Positions 1 through 6,745 of a stretch of 9,104 nucleotides of DNA are shown one piece after another. Each line of letters opens with the position of its first letter. Positions within the stretch are counted from its first letter, which is position 1. This stretch comes from Clostridia bacterium (GTDB lineage Bacteria; Bacillota; Clostridia; Oscillospirales; CAG-272): contig JAFQPC010000032.1 of the NCBI GenBank assembly GCA_017411935.1, forward strand, positions 1 to 9,104, written 5' to 3'. Position numbers and translations under genes: made by a program. The notes beneath the pieces were generated by a model. It did no database searches. It was not told where the DNA came from and was given only the letters and a program-made list of their open reading frames with translations.

Positions 1-1
1 C

Positions 2-568
2 GGCGTTTCGGGCGAGTGCACCGAGCTTTGCGGTATGCACATCAACGAGGACTACTTTATTCCCGAGATCATTGATCCCGCCACGGGTGAGGTTCTCCCC
101 GCGGGAGAAAAGGGTGAACTTGTTATCACCTGCATCAAGAAAGAAGGTCTCCCCCTTATCCGTTACCGCACGAAGGACATTACCCGTCTTTTCTACGAGC
201 CGTGTAAGTGCGGTCGAACCTTCTGCCGTATGGACAATCTTTCGGGTAGAAGCGACGATATGCTCAAGATCCGCGGTGTCAACGTCTTCCCGAGCCAGAT
301 CGAAGAAGTCGTGCTGAGCATTGACGAGCTTGGTCCGCACTACGAGATCATTCTCGAACGCGAAGGCTATCTTGACAAGCTGACCGTCAAGGTCGAACTG
401 GCACACACTACCGACTCTTTCTCCGAGCTCGAGCGTATTTCGAATACGGTAAGAAACAAGCTCAAGATCATTTTGGGTCTGGACGCAAAGGTTCTTCTGG
501 TCTCGCCCAACACGCTTCAGAGATTTGAAGGAAAAGCAAAACGAGTAAAGGATTTAAGAAACAAATAA
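2..568 (+). CDS. paaK: Phenylacetate-CoA ligase (PaaK family), C-terminal part, copy 1
   Basis: AMP-forming aryl-CoA ligase: arylacetate + ATP + CoA gives arylacetyl-CoA + AMP + PPi, in the cytoplasm. The frame is open from base 2, so the gene starts upstream; 188 C-terminal residues are visible, against about 430 for the family. The first ATG, at 35, is internal, because the residues before it ([11 protein letters not shown]) continue the family alignment. Visible motifs are EDYFIPEI, the RYRTKD core motif, a YEPCKCGRT cysteine cluster, the hinge [18 protein letters not shown], and the near-terminal EGKAKRV with the catalytic lysine expected in the C-terminal domain. The adenylation P-loop lies outside the window. 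It is followed 12 nt later by iorA, as in many iorAB clusters of anaerobes. It is clearly homologous to, but diverged from, the second ligase at 2914. The exact acid (phenyl-, hydroxyphenyl- or indoleacetate) cannot be read from sequence. Confidence 0.93.
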   Translation, partial: GVSGECTELCGMHINEDYFIPEIIDPATGEVLPAGEKGELVITCIKKEGLPLIRYRTKDITRLFYEPCKCGRTFCRMDNLSGRSDDMLKIRGVNVFPSQIEEVVLSIDELGPHYEIILEREGYLDKLTVKVELAHTTDSFSELERISNTVRNKLKIILGLDAKVLLVSPNTLQRFEGKAKRVKDLRNK

Positions 569-580
569 GGAGTAATTACC

Positions 581-2320
581 ATGGGAAAGAAAACCATTAT
601 GCTTGGAAACGAAGCCATTGCAAGAGGTGCATTTGAAGCAGGCGTGAAGGTTTCGAGCGCGTATCCCGGTACGCCCTCGACTGAGATCAGCGAATATCTT
701 GCAAAATATGAAGAAGTTTATACCGAATGGGCACCCAATGAAAAGGTTGCCACCGAGGTTGCCATTGGTGCTTCCATTGCAGGCGCAAGAAGCCTTGCTT
801 GTATGAAGCACGTTGGACTCAACGTTGCGGCAGACCCCCTCTATACCTTTGCTTACACGGGCGTTGGCGGCGGTTCGGTCATCGTTGTTGCCGACGACCC
901 CGGTCTTGCCAGCTCGCAGAATGAGCAGGATACGAGAATGATCGCGCGTGCGGCACACGTTCCCGTACTTGAGCCCTCGGATTCTCAGGAAGCTAAGGAC
1001 TTTATGAAATATGCGTACGAGCTGAGCGAATCCTACGACACGCCTGTCATTCTCCGTACGACCACCAAGCTCGCACACTCACAGAGCACGGTGGAGCTTT
1101 GCGACCGCGTTGAGGTCGAAACAAAGAAATATGAGCGAAGCGTACCGAAATTTGTTATGATGCCCGCCTCGGCGATCGGTCGTCACCTTTTTGTCGAGGA
1201 CCGTGAAAACCGTATGGCAAAGGATGCCGCCAATTTCCCTGTCAACCGCATCGAAATGGGAGACACCGAGATCGGATTTATCACCTGCGGTATCGCATAT
1301 CAGTACGTCAAGGAAGTTTGCCCCAACGCAAGTGTGCTGAAGCTCGGTCTTGTCAATCCCATCTCCCGCGAGCTTGTGGAAGAATTTTGCGGCAAGGTCA
1401 AGACGGTTTACGTCTTTGAAGAGCTCGAACCCGTCATCGAAGAGCAGGTTCGTGCTTGGGGCTTCGAGGTCAAAGGAAAAGAATGCTTCACCCGTCAGGG
1501 AGAATACAGTGCAAACCTCTTAAAGAAGGTTCTCTTTGGCAAAGACGACGCTGTATTTACCAAAGCAGAAGCACCTGCCCGTCCCCCCATTCTCTGCCCC
1601 GGCTGTCCGCACAGAAGTGTTTTCTCGGTACTGAACAAACTGAAAATTCACGCAGCGGGAGATATCGGTTGTTACACGCTTGGTGCGGTTGCTCCGCTGA
1701 GTGTCATTGATACGACCATCTGTATGGGTGCAAGTATCTCCACGCTACACGGTATGGAAAAGGCGTGCGGTGAGGGCTACGTAAAGAATTGGGTTGCCGT
1801 GATCGGTGACTCGACCTTCTTACATACGGGTATCAACTCGCTGATCAATATGGTCTATAACAAGGCAACGGGAACCGTGATGATCCTCGACAACCGTACG
1901 ACGGGTATGACGGGACATCAGGAACATGCCGCTACGGGTAAGACCCTCAAAGGCGAAGAAACGAATGCGGTGAATTTCGTCGAGCTCTGCCACGCGGTCG
2001 GTGTTAAGAACGTCATTGAGGTCAATGCGTTTGACGTTGCTGAACTCGAACGCATCATTAAGGAGAGCGTTGCCAGCGACACGCTGACCGTGATTATCAC
2101 CAAGTCTCCCTGCGTTCTTCTGAAGGGTCAGAAATTCCCGAACCGCTGTGCCGTCAACCCCGACGCCTGCCGAAAGTGCGGTGCTTGTATGAAGATCGGC
2201 TGTCCCGCGATGACGCGCGGAGAGGACGGAAAGGTTCGCATTGACGAGACGATGTGCAACGGCTGCGGTCTTTGCAAAAATTATTGTAAATTCAACGCAA
2301 TCGAAACGGTGGTGAGATAA
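581..2320 (+). CDS. iorA: Indolepyruvate:ferredoxin oxidoreductase, alpha subunit
   Basis: Catalytic subunit of the arylpyruvate oxidoreductase: indolepyruvate, phenylpyruvate or hydroxyphenylpyruvate + CoA + oxidised ferredoxin gives arylacetyl-CoA + CO2 + reduced ferredoxin. The length of 579 aa is typical for the family. The N-terminal pyrimidine-binding domain shows YPGTPSTE (28-35) and APNEKVATE (51-59). A middle domain follows. The TPP-pyrophosphate domain shows CPGCPHR (339-345), GDSTFLHTGIN (409-419) and LDN (436-438). The C-terminus carries two 4Fe-4S motifs: Cys530/533/536/541 (CxxCxxCxxxxCP) and Cys559/562/565/569 (CxxCxxCxxxC). The last Cys of the second motif is followed by Lys rather than the usual Pro. 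The start is set by an AGGAG element at 569-573, 7 nt before the ATG. The stop is one base from the iorB ATG, so the subunits are probably translationally coupled. The enzyme family is oxygen-sensitive, which points to an anaerobe. Confidence 0.97.
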   Translation: MGKKTIMLGNEAIARGAFEAGVKVSSAYPGTPSTEISEYLAKYEEVYTEWAPNEKVATEVAIGASIAGARSLACMKHVGLNVAADPLYTFAYTGVGGGSVIVVADDPGLASSQNEQDTRMIARAAHVPVLEPSDSQEAKDFMKYAYELSESYDTPVILRTTTKLAHSQSTVELCDRVEVETKKYERSVPKFVMMPASAIGRHLFVEDRENRMAKDAANFPVNRIEMGDTEIGFITCGIAYQYVKEVCPNASVLKLGLVNPISRELVEEFCGKVKTVYVFEELEPVIEEQVRAWGFEVKGKECFTRQGEYSANLLKKVLFGKDDAVFTKAEAPARPPILCPGCPHRSVFSVLNKLKIHAAGDIGCYTLGAVAPLSVIDTTICMGASISTLHGMEKACGEGYVKNWVAVIGDSTFLHTGINSLINMVYNKATGTVMILDNRTTGMTGHQEHAATGKTLKGEETNAVNFVELCHAVGVKNVIEVNAFDVAELERIIKESVASDTLTVIITKSPCVLLKGQKFPNRCAVNPDACRKCGACMKIGCPAMTRGEDGKVRIDETMCNGCGLCKNYCKFNAIETVVR

Positions 2321-2321
2321 G

Positions 2322-2894
2322 ATGACAAAAAATATTATGATCGTAGGTGTGGGCGGACAAGGTACTCTGCTCACCAGTAGAATTATCGGAAAGACCGCGA
2401 TGGCAATGGGTCTTGACGTCGAGATCTCCGAGGTTCACGGAATGGCACAGCGCGGCGGAAGTGTTGTCACTTTCGTTCGCTTTGGCGAAAAGGTTTACGA
2501 GCCCGTGGTCGAAGAGGGTCAGGCAGATGTCATCATCTCGTTTGAGCGTCTCGAGGCACTCCGTTATGCACACTTCCTGAAAAAGAATGGCGTGCTCGTT
2601 GTCAACGATTGCCGTATTGAACCGATGACCGTAGTCATTGGTGCAAAGCAATACCCTGCTGAAATTCTGGAAGGTCTGCAAAAGGAGCACGAGCTCTATG
2701 CCATTGACGGTCAGTCGATCGCTAAGGAACTCGGAAACTCCAAGGTCCTCAACTCGGTCGTTCTCGGCTACGCCGCAAAGTTTATCGGATTTGACAAGGA
2801 AACTTGGCTTGACGTCGTGGCAAGCACCGTTCCCCAAAAGACGGTGGAATTGAATCAAAAAGCCTTCCTTGAAGGCTATGAAGCACACAAATAA
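2322..2894 (+). CDS. iorB: Indolepyruvate:ferredoxin oxidoreductase, beta subunit
   Basis: Small (gamma-domain type) partner of IorA in arylpyruvate oxidation. At 190 aa it has the usual length. The fold signature GVGGQG lies at residues 9-14, at the first beta-strand/helix turn. The highly conserved [12 protein letters not shown] lies at 37-48, matching the EVHGMxQRGG motif of this 2-oxoacid oxidoreductase subunit family, which forms the interface to the catalytic subunit and contributes to CoA and cofactor handling. The ATG is one base after the iorA stop, and the end of iorA (GGTGGTGAG, about 2308-2316) supplies a weak Shine-Dalgarno, consistent with coupled synthesis in equal amounts. It carries no iron-sulphur motif of its own, as expected. 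The gene is followed by an AGGAGG site for the next ligase. Confidence 0.96.
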   Translation: MTKNIMIVGVGGQGTLLTSRIIGKTAMAMGLDVEISEVHGMAQRGGSVVTFVRFGEKVYEPVVEEGQADVIISFERLEALRYAHFLKKNGVLVVNDCRIEPMTVVIGAKQYPAEILEGLQKEHELYAIDGQSIAKELGNSKVLNSVVLGYAAKFIGFDKETWLDVVASTVPQKTVELNQKAFLEGYEAHK

Positions 2895-2913
2895 TTTAGG
2901 AGGAAAGCACCCT

Positions 2914-4212
2914 ATGATCTGGAACGAAACAAAAGAATGTATGAGCCGAGACGAAATGTCAAATCTGCAAAGCGCAAGACTTGTCAAGCTCGTCGATTAC
3001 GTTTACCACAACGTGGAATTTTACCGTAAAAAGATGCAGGCCGTCGATCTGATGCCCGGAGATATCAAAAACATTGAGGATATTTCCAAGCTTCCCTTTA
3101 CCACCAAGGACGATCTGCGCGACAACTATCCTTTCGGCCTCTTTGCCGTTCCCAATTCCGAGATCGTTCGTATTCACGCCTCGAGCGGTACGACAGGAAA
3201 AGCCACCGTTGTCGGCTACACGAGACATGACCTTGACATTTGGGCAGAATGTGTCGCAAGATGCTTAACGATGGCGAACGTTGGAAAGGACGATATCATT
3301 CAGATCGCTTACGGCTACGGTCTCTTCACCGGCGGTCTCGGTGCGCACAACGGCGCGGAAAAGATCGGCGCGACCGTTGTTCCGATGAGCACGGGCAACT
3401 CGAAAAAGCTGACGACGATGATGATCGACTTCGGTGCGACCGCCATTGCCTGCACGCCCTCGTATCTATTACACATTTCCGAGGTACTTGCCGAGGAAAA
3501 GCTTTTGGATCAGATCAAACTCAAATCCGCCATCTGCGGCGCTGAACCTTGGACCGAAAAGATGCGCCACGAGATCGAGACTCGTCTGAATATCAAAGCA
3601 TACGACATCTACGGTCTCAGTGAAGTTATGGGACCCGGCGTTGCTTGCGACTGTGAATATCACCGTGGTCTGCACGTCTGTGAGGATCATTTCTACCCCG
3701 AAATACTGAACTCTGCCACGCTGACGGCAGTCGCTCCCGGAGAAACGGGTGAGCTTGCCTTCACGACGCTGACCAAGGAGGGCATTCCGCTCATCCGTTA
3801 CCGCACGAAGGACTTGACGAGCATTGACTACGAGCCCTGCGAATGCGGCAGAACGAGCGCACGTATTTCGCGATTCAAGGGACGTGTGGACGATATGCTC
3901 ATCATCCGCGGTGTCAACGTCTTCCCGAGCCAGATCGAAGCCGCTCTGATCGAGGTCGAAGAGGTTACTCCTCACTATATGATGGTCGTAGACCGTGTCA
4001 ACAACCTTGATACGCTTGAGGTTCAGGTCGAGCTCGATCAAAAATACTACACCGACGAGATCAGAACGCTTCAAGCGCTCACCAAGAAGATCGCGCACGT
4101 CATTCAGCAGGCACTTGGCATCAACGCCCAGATCAAGATCGTCGAGCCGCAGACCCTCGTACGTAGCGAAGGCAAGGCAGTTCACGTTATCGACAAACGT
4201 AAATTATATTAA
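2914..4212 (+). CDS. paaK: Phenylacetate-CoA ligase (PaaK family), complete, copy 2
   Basis: Full-length AMP-forming arylacetate-CoA ligase of 432 aa, the normal size. In order: the N-terminal region; the adenylate-forming P-loop HASSGTTGK at 88-96; [14 protein letters not shown] at 229-242 (aromatic/Glu motif contacting the adenylate); RYRTKD at 295-300; GRVDDML at 323-329 (domain hinge); [11 protein letters not shown] at 332-342; and EGKAVHV at 419-425, with Lys421 as the probable catalytic lysine. Cys247, His254, Cys309 and Cys311 are candidates for a structural zinc site and have counterparts in copy 1. The open frame extends upstream to an ATG at 2869 inside iorB, but the AGGAGG at 2899-2904, 9 nt before the ATG at 2914, and the family N-terminus favour 2914. 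Likely role: exchange between the arylacetyl-CoA made by IorAB and free acid. Substrate choice relative to copy 1 is unknown. Confidence 0.96.
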   Translation: MIWNETKECMSRDEMSNLQSARLVKLVDYVYHNVEFYRKKMQAVDLMPGDIKNIEDISKLPFTTKDDLRDNYPFGLFAVPNSEIVRIHASSGTTGKATVVGYTRHDLDIWAECVARCLTMANVGKDDIIQIAYGYGLFTGGLGAHNGAEKIGATVVPMSTGNSKKLTTMMIDFGATAIACTPSYLLHISEVLAEEKLLDQIKLKSAICGAEPWTEKMRHEIETRLNIKAYDIYGLSEVMGPGVACDCEYHRGLHVCEDHFYPEILNSATLTAVAPGETGELAFTTLTKEGIPLIRYRTKDLTSIDYEPCECGRTSARISRFKGRVDDMLIIRGVNVFPSQIEAALIEVEEVTPHYMMVVDRVNNLDTLEVQVELDQKYYTDEIRTLQALTKKIAHVIQQALGINAQIKIVEPQTLVRSEGKAVHVIDKRKLY

Positions 4213-4230
4213 TTTTCAGGAGGAATTATT

Positions 4231-4662
4231 ATGCTTGCAAAACAGTTAACGGTATTTATCGAAAACAGAACCGGTCGCCTTTGTGAGGTTCTCAACGTCT
4301 TAAAGCAAAACAATGTCAACATTCTCTCGCTGAGCCTTGCCGATACGACCGAATACGGTCTGCTCCGACTGATCGTCGATCAGCCCGCGCTTGGCAAGGA
4401 AAAACTGTCCGAAAACGGTTTTTCTTCCCTGCTCTCCGAAGTTTCGATCATCAAAATTCCGCACAAAGCAGGCAGTCTGCAGGAGCTTCTCAAGGCAATT
4501 GAGGAGGGCGGTGTCAACATCGAATATATGTACGGTCTTTCGATCGAAGGTGAAGAAGCTTACGTTGTACTCAAGGCATCCGACGCAGAAAAAATTGAAA
4601 CGATCTTCTCGGCATATGAGATCACGACAGTGACCGACGAACATCTTCGCGGACTGAACTAA
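4231..4662 (+). CDS. Free-standing tandem ACT-domain protein
   Basis: A 143-aa protein made only of two ACT domains, roughly residues 4-65 and 71-138. Each starts with a beta-strand followed by the glycine-containing ligand loop, ENRTGRLCEV at 11-20 and PHKAGSLQEL at 77-86. ACT domains bind small ligands, usually amino acids, at dimer interfaces and control partner enzymes or regulators. No catalytic or DNA-binding domain is present. Proteins of this type recur beside paaK and iorAB in anaerobes and are usually annotated only as ACT-domain proteins. A strong AGGAGG at 4219-4224, 6 nt before the ATG, sets the start. An aromatic amino acid or arylpyruvate ligand, sensed to tune the oxidoreductase or ligases, is an inference from context; the true ligand and partner are not visible. 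Confidence 0.9.
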   Translation: MLAKQLTVFIENRTGRLCEVLNVLKQNNVNILSLSLADTTEYGLLRLIVDQPALGKEKLSENGFSSLLSEVSIIKIPHKAGSLQELLKAIEEGGVNIEYMYGLSIEGEEAYVVLKASDAEKIETIFSAYEITTVTDEHLRGLN

Positions 4663-4667
4663 TCTTT

Positions 4668-5480
4668 ATGAGAATTGATTTTCACACGCACATTTTCCCC
4701 GACAAAATTGCGAAACGAACGGTAGAACATCTTGCGGAACAAGGCGGGATCCCGCCTTATTCCGACGGATCTGTTGCGGGGTTGCTTGATAAAATGCAGG
4801 AAGCCGACGTAGATCTTGCGATCAACCTTCCCGTACTGACAAGCCCCTCGCAATTTGACAGTGTCAACCGCTTCGCCGCCGAAGTCAACCAAACCTTTGC
4901 CGACAAAGATCGTCGCATTCTCTCGTTTGCGGGCATTCATCCGCGATGCGAGAACCTCGAAGAAAAGGTAAAGTGGATCAAGTCGCAGGGATTTCTCGGT
5001 CTCAAGATCCATCCCGATTATCAGGACACCTATATCAACGACGAAAAGTATCTCAGAATTTTCCGTACAGCAAAGGAAGAAGGTTTGATCGTTGTAACCC
5101 ACGCAGGGGTAGACGACGGATATCCAAACTGTCCCGTGCACTGCACCCCCGAACGCGTCTTGGACGTGATGCGAACGGTCGGACCTTTCAAGCTTGTGTT
5201 GGCGCACTACGGCGGAAACCGAATGGCTGACGACGTCTTTGAGCTTCTTGCAGGAGAAGATATCTATTTCGATACGTCATATGTTCTCCGCCTCATCAAA
5301 AAAGAAGATTTTCTTCGTATTCTCGAAAAGCACGGCGACGACCGCATTTTGTTTGCGACCGACTCCCCGTGGAGTGATCTGCGCGAAGATATTGAAATCT
5401 TTCGCTCTTATTCATTACAACCAAGTACCGAACAAAAGATCTTTGCGGACAATGCAAAGAAGCTGCTCGGTCTGAAGTAA
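4668..5480 (+). CDS. Metal-dependent amidohydrolase (amidohydrolase 2 / ACMSD-like superfamily)
   Basis: A 270-aa cytoplasmic TIM-barrel metalloenzyme. The N-terminal DFHTH gives the HxH metal pair (His6, His8). GIHP contains His91, GLKIHP contains Lys113 and His115, VTHAG contains His145, LAHYGG contains His180, and FATDSPW contains Asp232 at the final strand. This pattern fits the amidohydrolase-related family, which includes hydrolases and non-oxidative decarboxylases of aromatic or unsaturated acids. The start is fixed by the HxH motif being only five residues in. The ATG lies 5 nt after the ACT gene and I see no convincing Shine-Dalgarno, so translation is probably coupled to the upstream gene. 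Its place in an aromatic amino-acid operon suggests action on an N-acyl, ester or carboxylated aromatic compound. That is inference only, since sequence alone does not reveal the substrate. Confidence 0.9.
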   Translation: MRIDFHTHIFPDKIAKRTVEHLAEQGGIPPYSDGSVAGLLDKMQEADVDLAINLPVLTSPSQFDSVNRFAAEVNQTFADKDRRILSFAGIHPRCENLEEKVKWIKSQGFLGLKIHPDYQDTYINDEKYLRIFRTAKEEGLIVVTHAGVDDGYPNCPVHCTPERVLDVMRTVGPFKLVLAHYGGNRMADDVFELLAGEDIYFDTSYVLRLIKKEDFLRILEKHGDDRILFATDSPWSDLREDIEIFRSYSLQPSTEQKIFADNAKKLLGLK

Positions 5481-5491
5481 GGTGATTTATT

Positions 5492-6691
5492 ATGGCTTAT
5501 AATCAAAAAATGTTTGCGCTCGGCTCGAAGCGCTCTATCATTCGCGAAATTTTTGAATACAGCAAGACACGTGCCGCAGAGATCGGTGCTGAAAACGTCT
5601 ACGATTTCAGCTTGGGTAATCCGAGCGTTCCCGCCCCCCGCGAGGTGGACGACACGATCCGCGAGCTTCTCGAGAGTGAGAGCTCGGTGCTTCTGCACGG
5701 CTACACCTCAGCGCAGGGCGATCTCGGTGTTCGCACGAAAATTGCTACGTCGATCAAGGCTCGTTTCGGTATTGATACCATCACGCCGAACCATATCTAT
5801 ATGACCTGCGGTGCTGCCGCTTCTCTTTCGATCTGTCTGAAGGCAGTGATCGAAGAAGGTGCGAACGATGAGTGCATCGTCTTTGCTCCCTTCTTTACCG
5901 AATACCGTGTTTTCATTGAAAATGCGGGCGGTAAGATCGTCGTCAGTCAGCCGATGGCAAAGACCTTTGCCGTAGACGTTGCCGATTTTGAGGCAAAGAT
6001 CAACGAGCATACCAAGGCGGTCATCGTCAACTCGCCGAACAATCCGAGCGGTGTGGTTTACACCGAGGAGACGATCAAGGCACTCTGCGAAGTGCTCCGC
6101 AGAAAATCGGCGGAATACGGTCACGTCATTTATCTGATCGCGGACGAGCCTTACCGTGAGCTCGTATACTCCGACGTCAAGGTTCCTTATCTGATGAACT
6201 ACTACGAGAATACGCTCGTTTGCTATTCCTATTCGAAGTCGCTCTCGCTCCCCGGTGAGCGAATCGGCTATATTGCTGTTTGTCCCGAAATGCAGGACGG
6301 CGGAAATATTTATCTTGCCGTTTGCGGTGCGGGACGCTCGCTTGGTTACGTGTGTGCGCCCAGCCTCTTCCAGCAGGTGATCGCGCGTTGCATTGACGCC
6401 AAGGTCGACATTGAGATCTACCGCGAAAACCGCGATCTGCTTTACAACAATCTGACCGCTTACGGCTATGAATGTGTCAAGCCCGACGGTGCGTTCTACC
6501 TCTTTGTCAAGGCACTTGAGGACGATGCTACGGCATTCTACGAGCGTGCCAAGGCACACGAGCTTCTCGTCGTTCCGTGCGACGATTTCGGTGTCACGGG
6601 ATACGTCAGAGTGGCTTACTGCGTGGACAAGCAAAGAGTTCTCAATGCGCTTCCCGCATTTGAAGCACTCGCGAAAGAATACAACGCCTAA
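5492..6691 (+). CDS. PLP-dependent class I/II aminotransferase, probably acting on aromatic amino acids
   Basis: Fold-type I aminotransferase of 399 aa, full length. LGNPSVPAP lies at 41-49 (substrate loop). SPNNPSG at 181-187 contains Asn184, which contacts PLP. ADEPYRELVY at 217-226 holds Asp218, which pairs with the pyridine nitrogen, and Tyr221. SYSKSLSLPGERIGY at 246-260 contains the Schiff-base Lys249 and the phosphate-binding Arg257. GYVRVAY contains Arg373, the expected substrate-carboxylate arginine. The reaction is amino acid + 2-oxo acid giving the matching oxo acid and amino acid. Its position as last gene of the iorAB/paaK operon suggests it supplies indolepyruvate, phenylpyruvate or hydroxyphenylpyruvate to IorAB; sequence alone does not exclude aspartate or alanine as substrates. 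An AAGGTGA element lies 7-13 nt before the ATG, itself 11 nt after the amidohydrolase stop. The gene ends 3 nt before the shared terminator. Confidence 0.94.
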   Translation: MAYNQKMFALGSKRSIIREIFEYSKTRAAEIGAENVYDFSLGNPSVPAPREVDDTIRELLESESSVLLHGYTSAQGDLGVRTKIATSIKARFGIDTITPNHIYMTCGAAASLSICLKAVIEEGANDECIVFAPFFTEYRVFIENAGGKIVVSQPMAKTFAVDVADFEAKINEHTKAVIVNSPNNPSGVVYTEETIKALCEVLRRKSAEYGHVIYLIADEPYRELVYSDVKVPYLMNYYENTLVCYSYSKSLSLPGERIGYIAVCPEMQDGGNIYLAVCGAGRSLGYVCAPSLFQQVIARCIDAKVDIEIYRENRDLLYNNLTAYGYECVKPDGAFYLFVKALEDDATAFYERAKAHELLVVPCDDFGVTGYVRVAYCVDKQRVLNALPAFEALAKEYNA

Positions 6692-6694
6692 AGC

Positions 6695-6735
6695 AAAAAA
6701 GAGATCCATCGGCAGTGCCGATGGATCTCTTTTTT
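6695..6735. terminator. Bidirectional intrinsic terminator between convergent genes
   Basis: A perfect 19-bp inverted repeat (6695-6713 with 6717-6735) encloses a 3-nt loop. The GC-rich core GATCCATCGGC is flanked by a run of six A on one side and six T on the other, so each strand ends in a U tract. It begins 3 nt after the aminotransferase stop and lies 10 nt beyond the symporter stop on the other strand. The whole 54-nt intergenic space is essentially this element, which should end both transcription units. Confidence 0.95.
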
Positions 6736-6745
6736 ATTGTTTTAT

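Noticed and set aside
2869..2913. Earlier ATG for the second ligase, inside iorB.
   Set aside because: It would add 15 non-family residues and ignore the AGGAGG just upstream of the ATG at 2914.
3469..4185. A 238-codon open frame on the - strand opposite the second ligase.
   Set aside because: It is the shadow of a full-length PaaK with intact motifs; no start signal or family features are visible.
5708..6709. A 333-codon open frame on the - strand opposite the aminotransferase.
   Set aside because: The + strand frame has all aminotransferase catalytic residues. The antisense frame has no recognisable motif and starts within the terminator hairpin.
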